This document shows, piece by piece, positions 57,601 to 64,000 of a stretch of 64,000 bases of DNA. Every line of letters begins with the position of its first letter. The first letter of the stretch is position 1. The notes beneath the pieces are model-generated. The model had not been told where the DNA came from, did no database searches, and saw nothing but the letters and a program-made list of their open reading frames with translations. A program made the translations under genes and the position numbers. The stretch is from Alternaria dauci (Eukaryota > Ascomycota > Dothideomycetes > Pleosporales > Pleosporaceae): contig NC_091272.1 of the NCBI RefSeq assembly GCF_042100115.1, positions 1,240,001 to 1,304,000 of the forward strand. Direction: 5' to 3'.

Positions 57601-58521
57601 GGCCTCGAGGTCCTCGGCTGACTGTTGTAACCGCTCGTTGTATCGAACATAGTCGTACGCGACAACCAGCTTTGTGAGGCGTTCGAGCTCGCTCTGTGTC
57701 TGTTGAAAGTCGAGGAATGCACGCTTCTCCATCCGTAGTTTCTCGAGCTTCGGGTCGATTTCGTCTCGTAGCAGCTCGGCGATCTCTTGGACCTTCATCT
57801 CCTTCTTTGCCATGGTCTTGTAGGCCTTGTCCCGCCTGTCTTCGAACATTCGCGTTCCAGCAGCCTCTTCAAGCATGGCCAAAATCTCCTTGGCTTTCAT
57901 GTTCAGCACCTGCATCACCTTTCCCTGTGCGATCATGAAGTTCGGGTTGTTGATGTTGAGCTGCACAGACTGGAACAGATTCTGTATGCTTTGTTGCTGC
58001 GCGCGGTGTCCGTTGATGAGGTATTTGCTCGCGCCGCCGAGCACGATCTGCCTAGTCACCGATATCTGCGCATGTTCCTCGAAGCCAACGGGGCTCTTCG
58101 ACTTGTCGCGGTTGTCGAAGACGATGGTAACGCTCGCTTTCGTGACGCCCGCTTGGCCGCGCTTGTAAATGAGATCCTGCAGCGGTGTAAGCCCTTTCGC
58201 TGCGTATGGTCCCCCCCTTGTACACGCACCTGTAAGTTCTGCGCCCGCACCACGCTCAAGTTATTGATTCCCAGTACGAAACATATTGCATCGAGAATGT
58301 TTGACTTTCCGGATCCGTTGAGACCCGTGATTGAGTTGAAGCTCTCGTCCCTGCCCAGCTGTCAGTCGCCTGTCTCTGCGCAAGGAGGACGTAAACAAGC
58401 CTTACCAGCCAGAGATGACTGTTCGGACAGCGTATGACTTGTAGCCCTGGAGTCATGTTAGAGAGCGCCAAATGCAGTCTCAGGTCGCGCTCACATCGAT
58501 TACAAGTTCGATAATCCTCAT
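54684..58521 (-). CDS. SMC2: Structural maintenance of chromosomes protein 2 (condensin)
   Basis: ATPase subunit of condensin, needed for mitotic chromosome compaction. Seven exons are inferred: 58521-58495, 58446-58406, 58350-58230, 58176-56140, 56088-55714, 55667-54994, 54942-54684; introns of 46-55 nt, giving 1177 aa, the usual SMC2 length. [15 protein letters not shown] opens the head, and Walker A GLNGSGKS is at 32-39. Two long coiled coils flank the hinge at about 510-680, with [16 protein letters not shown] at its start and [16 protein letters not shown] near its end. The ABC signature LSGGQR spans the exon 6/7 join, followed by Walker [13 protein letters not shown] and a D-loop. The first three exons are very short, all needed to rebuild the ATP site. 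Nuclear at mitosis. Confidence 0.96.
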
Positions 58522-58827
58522 GGTGGCTGCATGTGCTGTCGTGCTGGACTGCGCTGCTGCCAATGTTTGTTATTCCGCCTCACCTGGGCAAGGGTCTCGG
58601 TAGCGCCCCCACCATAACGCGCTAGGCTTTCACGTAGCAGCGCGATCACGCGTCCATTGTCACTTTGGGCCTCTGCCACTTGACACTGCAATGATATTGT
58701 CAAGAAGATCAAGCTTCCGCTGGCCGTAAACGTCGTCGATTACTACTATGTGCTGCAAGAGGTGTGAAAATATTCACGGTGTATCAAACGCTATCATCGC
58801 TCATCAACGCAGGACCTCAAAATACAA
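58522..58827. other. 306-base spacer, SMC2 5' flank
   Basis: Lies upstream of SMC2 and downstream of the rhodopsin-like gene on the same strand. No coding signal. Confidence 0.4.
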
Positions 58828-60076
58828 TCACCGAGCTTGCCCCAGGCAATGCTTCGGCTCGATTGCCACTGGCTCGCTTGCTTCCGTGCATGCTGTTTTC
58901 GAACAACTCTTCTTTCTGCTTACTCCCCTTGCAACATACTCTTTTGATTCAAAGCTACCCATGGTTTTCAGCCCGTATTCGGATTCGTCCTTGACCGGTG
59001 GAAGTGGAGCAGTCCTCGGTGCGCCTCCCATCCCTTCCATGGTGATCTCATCATCTATGTTGTTGGAAACCCCGAAGTGGAAGCCTGCGAATACCTTGGT
59101 GTTACGCCGATTCGTATCCGCAGTAGGGTCTCGGTAGTATGACGTGTTTTGATTGGTGCCGTACTGTGGAAACAGGTATCGGAAGAGGCACTTGGTCGCT
59201 GGTGCGCATGCTGTCATGATGTGTACAGCAGGTTCGGCGATGCTGATTCCAATGCCGATATCCCAGGTACGGTCTTTGTTGTCAGGGGCAAACCGGTAAT
59301 AATACACGATAAACCTGCCTACCGACACGCCCGTCGCAATCCATCCCAAGCTCATCACGATTACTACCAGAATCTTCGTACGTCTATGCATCTGGAGACC
59401 CCATACCATGACGGAGGGGATGGGAATGATGATGAGATCCATGAAAATCGATAGGGCACAAGACACCAGTACGAATGTACGCGAGTCGATACATGTACCA
59501 CCTGGTACGAGGTTCCCGTTGGCGTCAATGCTGTCCATGGCAGGCCTGGACCAAGCATATGCTGCGGGCGTGCACTGTACGACATTGACTATCGTTGATC
59601 CGATGGAGTAGAGGACGTTGAGCCAGAAAGTAACGTGCAATGGGTATCGTATGCGACGACGACTGTCCTTCATACGGAAAAGAAACATGATGATAGAAGC
59701 TCGAATCAATCCCATGACTACAAGCGGACCGGACATGTTAGTAGAGTCATGACATCTCTCCAGCGGCTGAGGAATACGTACGAGGATGGTACAACATCTG
59801 TACAGAAAAGTTCCATCTCAACGCCACAAGCTGCTCCTTAACCGACTTCTTAGGCAAATCATAGACATGGTAGCCAGTGCCACTCAGTATGATGTACATC
59901 CACGTTCCCACGGTGTCTGCTATTAGAAGCACAAAGGCGGCCAGTATCAACCAGTCATCCCAGGAAAAGTTGCGTCCGAGATAGCGCGACCATACTCTAA
60001 GGAAGACTGTGAGAGAAGCAACGACTGTAAAAGTACCCACAATGGCCAGTACCTGGTCTTGTCGGCTTTCGACCAT
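58828..60076 (-). CDS. Fungal rhodopsin/SAT4-family 7-TM integral membrane protein
   Basis: Two exons are inferred: 60076-59782 and 59717-58828; intron 59781-59718 (GTACGT donor, ACTAAC branch, TAG acceptor, 64 nt). The join gives QMLYHPLMGLIRASIIMFLFR, the usual helix-3 pattern, and a 394-aa product. Membrane helices include VLAIVGTFTVVASLTVFLRV, FSWDDWLILAAFVLLIAD (with the D-D-W motif of the family), VTFWLNVLYSIGSTIVNVV, FVLVSCALSIFMDLIIIPIP and ILVVIVMSLGWIATGVSVG. CTPAAYAWSR in the loop is also typical. The C-terminal ~110 residues are cytosolic and polar. Some relatives (Pth11-like) are GPCR-like receptors, but no CFEM domain is present here, so a signalling role is only possible. The ATG at 60076 was chosen; there is no earlier in-frame ATG nearby. 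Confidence 0.88.
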
Positions 60077-61886
60077 GGTATTGCCGAGCTTTGGCACCGT
60101 AGTCGTGCAACCTGGGAGTGCTCAATCCGTAAATGAGCAACCGGCGTTGAAGCCTACGGCGTAATGTCCAGTGTTCGCTTGCTCAGTCGATCGTGAGCCG
60201 GGTGTGCCAGACGGATGATGGAAATCGTGGGTCCGCAACGGTAGATCGCACAGAGAAGCGAACGTGGAGTAGTGACGCAAACAGCGACGATCTGAAGGTT
60301 GACGGATAATGTAGGCAGTATTGGCCCACTGGGGAAAAAGTCGAATGTACCCGCAACGCGTGTGGACAGGCTCAAGTTTTTCGTTATGTGACTAGTATAT
60401 GCCGCGTCCTCCAGTGCTCCACGCGGGAAGTCGCACGTACAATCCCTTAATATCAGATGTTCTGGTGGCCAAGAAGGATGTTGTCATTGACGGCTGACAG
60501 ATGCACGGCGAGGTGGAAAGCTGCACCGGACCAGCCGCTGCTCTAGACTCTGGACGTCTCAAGGATGAAAACCTGCCAGGCGCGGGAGACGTCGTTCTAA
60601 AGCGAGGCTGTTCGTTATGCAGGCCATGACCGCGGCAACATGGTCACCTTCCGCTCGTATCTTGCCCTCTCGCTTGACCAAAACAAGGACTAGACTGTCT
60701 CATAAAGTCGAAAGTGGTTCCTCACGGTCCGAATTCGGGCTGACATACTCAGTTCAGCCCTGGACACGGGCCTCAACCGCGGGATGGACGCCCTGAACCC
60801 CTGTTAGTTGGCAACGAGCCCGCAAGACGCCATGGGTAATTAGATATCCCGCTAGGCAATATAACTGCGATGCTGGTGAGTCGATTTTCTGGAGGCGCTT
60901 GCGATTAGGGGAAGTCAGTATGCCGATCCTCAGAACATGGAGGGAGTGGGAGGATTGTCGGGTGGCGGACGGAGGTCGATCCCGCGCCATGGAATTATTG
61001 CCCGAGCCGTGAAAGGCGGGGGTCAGCACACGTGTTTTCTCCGGAAAAAACAAACTCAATCGCAGCGTAGACCGACATAAGGGTGAATGGATTCCAATGC
61101 CATCGCCAGAGCCGCGGCTCAAAGGAGAATTCTGAGCTGCAGGTACTCGCGTTAGTACGGTATCTCCGGCTCCTTCCCGTTCTAGGTACGACCATGACTC
61201 TCAAGCTTCGCACTACCGGCAGCTTGAACGGCACCAGCGAGCGCACCCTGGACGACCAGCCTCACGACTCGAGTAACGATGTGCCGGAGACTAGTCCCAA
61301 CGACATATTCGAGCGCACGTGGCGCAGTTGATATCCTTTTCATAGCCTCACACGTACAAAGTTTGCATTAGGATTTGTTGATCGTTGACTGTGATAGGTT
61401 CAATATAGGAGAATATGCAGGTGAGGAAAAGTGCGTTGCGCAACACCTGCATACATGAACGCTCTCCAAGGTCGGATAGGTCGCAGATTTGTGACCATAT
61501 CAACACCTTGTCGTGGACCCTGGCTACCTCAGCTGTCAATACAGTTTCTAGAGAAGATCAGCAGTCACACCCAGGACAAAGAGCATTAGCCTACATCCTG
61601 GCAAGCGCGGCATATTGGACGTTGCCTCCTATATCGAGTCAGTCAATAGGATGACCAATATGACTATCCTCTTGTTTCTTTGTCTCAGCGCGCAACGGTC
61701 CGTAGCACGCCAGCAGCCGCAAGCCCCAGGCGAAAGGGATAGTAAGAAACGGTCGACCATGACGCACAAAGAAACTTTCTGACCGACTTATAGATCTGCA
61801 GCCGTTCGACGGGAGACGATCTATTCCCAAAGACCGGTAAACTCGGTCATACTCTGAGTCGTTGTCTTACAGACGAACTTACAAAA
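60077..61886. other. intergenic, about 1.8 kb
   Basis: Divergent region between the rhodopsin-like and the FAD-oxidoreductase genes. A 45-codon plus frame at 61194-61331 is polar and unsupported. No other candidate. Confidence 0.45.
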
Positions 61887-63749
61887 ATGGCGTCCGTCGC
61901 TTTGTGGCTCACGGTTCTGGCCGCTGCCTCAACCACAGCATCGCCTGTCCTGTCGGCCCAGGCTGAGACCAACACCCTCAACGTGGATGTGGACCTCCAA
62001 GGCGTCCCTTCAGACATCAGATCGCTCTTCCTCCCGGGCTCTTCTGACGTTACAACACCCACAAACGCCTCGCGATGCAAGGTCTACCCCGATGATCCTC
62101 AATGGCCATCCGACGAAGCATGGTCACAACTCAACAAAGTCACTGGTGACCGTGTCATCAGCGCACCTACTCCACTGGCAGCAGTGTGCTATCCTGGCGA
62201 TGACTACAACGCTGCCAAATGTTCCGAATACACTGTGGCAGCGTGGCAGAAGTCGTACATTCACATGGTTGATCCCATCGAGATGATGTCTCCAGTCGGG
62301 CAGGGCATGACCTGCACACCGCCAGTACTCTTCGACTCCCACGGCTGCACTCGTGGAGGCTTCCCCATGTATGTTGTTAACGCCACTGAGCCCAAGCATG
62401 TGCAGGCTGCCGTGAACTTTGCACGCAATACCGGTGTCAGACTCATCATCAGAAACACTGGCCACGACTTCCTAGGCAAGAGTGGTGGTAAGGATGCTCT
62501 TAGTATCTGGACGCACAACATGAAGGAGATCGAGTACATCGAAGAGTATGTCGATGAGAAGCTCAACTGGACCGGTCCTGCGTTCAAGAGCGGTGTCGGT
62601 GTGCAAGCCTTCGAGATTTACAAGGCTGCTGCTGAGAAGGGCAGAATTGTCGTTGGTGGCGAAGGAGAGACAGTCGGAGTTATGGGAGGATACATTCAAG
62701 GAGGTGGCCACTCCCCAATGACTGGACTGTACGGTACTGGCGCTGATAGCGTCTTGTCCATGGAGGTCGTCACAGCCGACGGCGAGTTCGTTGTCGCAAA
62801 CAGTACCTCGAACACCGACCTCTTTTGGGCCCTTCGTGGTGGCGGCGGCAGCACCTTCGGTGTGGTTACCTCCGTAACTGTCAAGGCCCATCCCGATCTC
62901 GAAGTCACAGTCTCTCGCTTTGGCTTTTCTTCTGCCCAAACCGGCAACGAGACATTCTGGGCTGCCTACCGCGCTTACATGGACTCATGGATTGCCAACG
63001 CAGACGCCGGGACATACACATACACGACTTTGATTCCATCCAACGGTACCTTTTCATTTGCCTTCACGCCCTTCTTCGCGCCTGGCAAGAACGTAGAGGA
63101 GGCAACCGCGCTCCTACAGCCCTGGTTCGATCAACTGAACGACTTGGGCGTCAAGTTCGACCCCAACATCACTCACTACGACAATTTCTACGATGCCTGG
63201 CGCAACTCCTTCCCTCTCGAAGCCGTGCAGAAGCCCAATGTAGCGACTGCATCGCGCCTATTCCCTCGCGCCAACTTTGAGACTGCCGAAAAGCGTCAAG
63301 AGGTTTACGAACGCATCCGCGCATCGAGCGAGAACAACCGCGTTCAGGTCCACTTCAACATGCAGGCAAAGGACCCATACAACACCGACAACGCTGTGAA
63401 CACTCACTGGCGCCCCTTGGTCTCGTTCAGCATGCAATCTGTGCGCTGGCCCATTAACAGTACCGCTGAGCAGATCTTGAAAATCCGCAAGGACTTTCAA
63501 GCCGGCGACATGCAGGCCTGGAGGGACATTAGCCCTGGTGCTGGATCCTACCTCGCCGAGGCTGATCGTCTTGAGCCTGACTTTGGTAACGCGTTCTTTG
63601 GTGATAACTACCCTAGGTTGTTGGAACTGAAGAAGAAGCTTGACCCGCAAGATGTGTTCTTTGCAACTACTGGTGTGGGTAGTGAGAGGTGGCGAGTGGA
63701 GAGTGTTGATGGACTGCCTAACGAGAATGGCAAGCTGTGCCGTGTGTAA
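61887..63749 (+). CDS. Secreted FAD-binding (PCMH/BBE) oxidoreductase
   Basis: Single-exon 620-aa flavoprotein oxidase of the VAO/berberine-bridge class, resembling fungal isoamyl-alcohol-oxidase-type proteins. MASVALWLTVLAAASTTASP is a clear signal peptide, and several N-x-S/T sequons (NAS, NAT, NWT, NST, NGT, NIT) fit secretion. The FAD domain includes IIRNTGHDFLG, where the His is the usual 8-alpha-histidyl site, and VVGGEGETVGVMGGYIQGGG. The Cys that bi-covalent relatives carry before TVG is absent (Gly/Glu here). WALRGGGGSTFGVVTSV is the conserved FAD strand pair. The substrate domain has several cysteines that could pair. The BBE-like C-terminus has NYPRLLELKKKLDPQDVFF. Substrate unknown. 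Confidence 0.92.
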   Translation: MASVALWLTVLAAASTTASPVLSAQAETNTLNVDVDLQGVPSDIRSLFLPGSSDVTTPTNASRCKVYPDDPQWPSDEAWSQLNKVTGDRVISAPTPLAAVCYPGDDYNAAKCSEYTVAAWQKSYIHMVDPIEMMSPVGQGMTCTPPVLFDSHGCTRGGFPMYVVNATEPKHVQAAVNFARNTGVRLIIRNTGHDFLGKSGGKDALSIWTHNMKEIEYIEEYVDEKLNWTGPAFKSGVGVQAFEIYKAAAEKGRIVVGGEGETVGVMGGYIQGGGHSPMTGLYGTGADSVLSMEVVTADGEFVVANSTSNTDLFWALRGGGGSTFGVVTSVTVKAHPDLEVTVSRFGFSSAQTGNETFWAAYRAYMDSWIANADAGTYTYTTLIPSNGTFSFAFTPFFAPGKNVEEATALLQPWFDQLNDLGVKFDPNITHYDNFYDAWRNSFPLEAVQKPNVATASRLFPRANFETAEKRQEVYERIRASSENNRVQVHFNMQAKDPYNTDNAVNTHWRPLVSFSMQSVRWPINSTAEQILKIRKDFQAGDMQAWRDISPGAGSYLAEADRLEPDFGNAFFGDNYPRLLELKKKLDPQDVFFATTGVGSERWRVESVDGLPNENGKLCRV

Positions 63750-64000
63750 CCACGCGTTGTGTATATATCTTTCCTTCTTTGAACATAATTTGCTTTTTCC
63801 ATACTTATCGCATTCTTCATCATCATCGAGAAATGATGCTGCCAAAGGCGACTACTAGATTTCTATCCAAGATTGCTATTCAAATTGTCCGGGATTGATG
63901 CCATCATAGGGACAGCCATGCTACCTTGACGTGACGAGGCTCATGATCATTACTACAAAGCTAAGCAATTGTTTGTCTCGCCTATACGTCTCTTCGAGCA

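Noticed and set aside
59737..60097. Start of the rhodopsin-like gene at 60097 and a second-exon start at about 59736
   Set aside because: The codon at 60097 is GTG, not ATG, and the ATG near 59736 lies inside the intron between branch site and acceptor.
61194..61331. 45-codon plus-strand frame upstream of the FAD oxidoreductase
   Set aside because: Too short and polar, with no family resemblance; could be a leader peptide but nothing supports it.

Overview
The window is nuclear DNA of a filamentous ascomycete. Its protein-coding genes are split by many introns of about 45-60 nt with GT..AG ends and CTAAC/CTGAC-like branch sites. Its families are typical of Pezizomycotina: fungal 7-TM rhodopsin/SAT4 protein, NmrA-like protein, DUF1772, CAP10/GT90, F-box-ankyrin protein, NAGS and augmin subunit HAUS6. 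Gene style and content fit Dothideomycetes, probably Pleosporales, but that placement is inference. No rRNA, tRNA, CRISPR array or intact transposon was recognised by eye.

Layout. 0.8-8.2 kb: SRP receptor beta, an Argonaute-like protein that stops after the PAZ-like region, a decayed minus-strand gene candidate, cystathionine beta-synthase and a small NTF2/SnoaL-like protein. 8.2-20.7 kb is gene-poor and holds a 105-residue stand-alone dsRNA-binding-domain protein and a conserved-looking unknown protein. 20.7-32 kb: cyclophilin, then an accessory-looking set of redox and small-molecule genes (P450, FAD monooxygenase, NTF2-like, NmrA-like, DUF1772) in alternating orientations. 33.6-43.8 kb: mitochondrial N-acetylglutamate synthase divergent from a 3-hydroxyisobutyrate-dehydrogenase-like enzyme that contains a 12-nt microexon, then a FucP-like MFS sugar transporter and a large multi-TM GT90 glycosyltransferase. 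45.7-60 kb: F-box/ankyrin protein, HAUS6 divergent from an HD-domain nucleotidase, a large low-complexity unknown with a suspicious in-frame TGA near its 5' end, condensin SMC2, and a 7-TM rhodopsin-like membrane protein. 61.9-63.7 kb: a secreted single-exon FAD (PCMH/BBE) oxidoreductase.

How genes relate. Most are ordinary eukaryotic neighbours without operons. Short divergent promoters link NAGS/dehydrogenase, HAUS6/HD protein and a small unknown/FAD monooxygenase. The 22-32 kb set could act together in secondary metabolism or aromatic breakdown, but no backbone synthase is present. The two candidates for RNA-silencing-related roles (2.5-4.2 kb and 13.2-13.6 kb) are the most unusual content.

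All splice models below were built by hand from GT/AG sites, phase and family fit. None has transcript support here.
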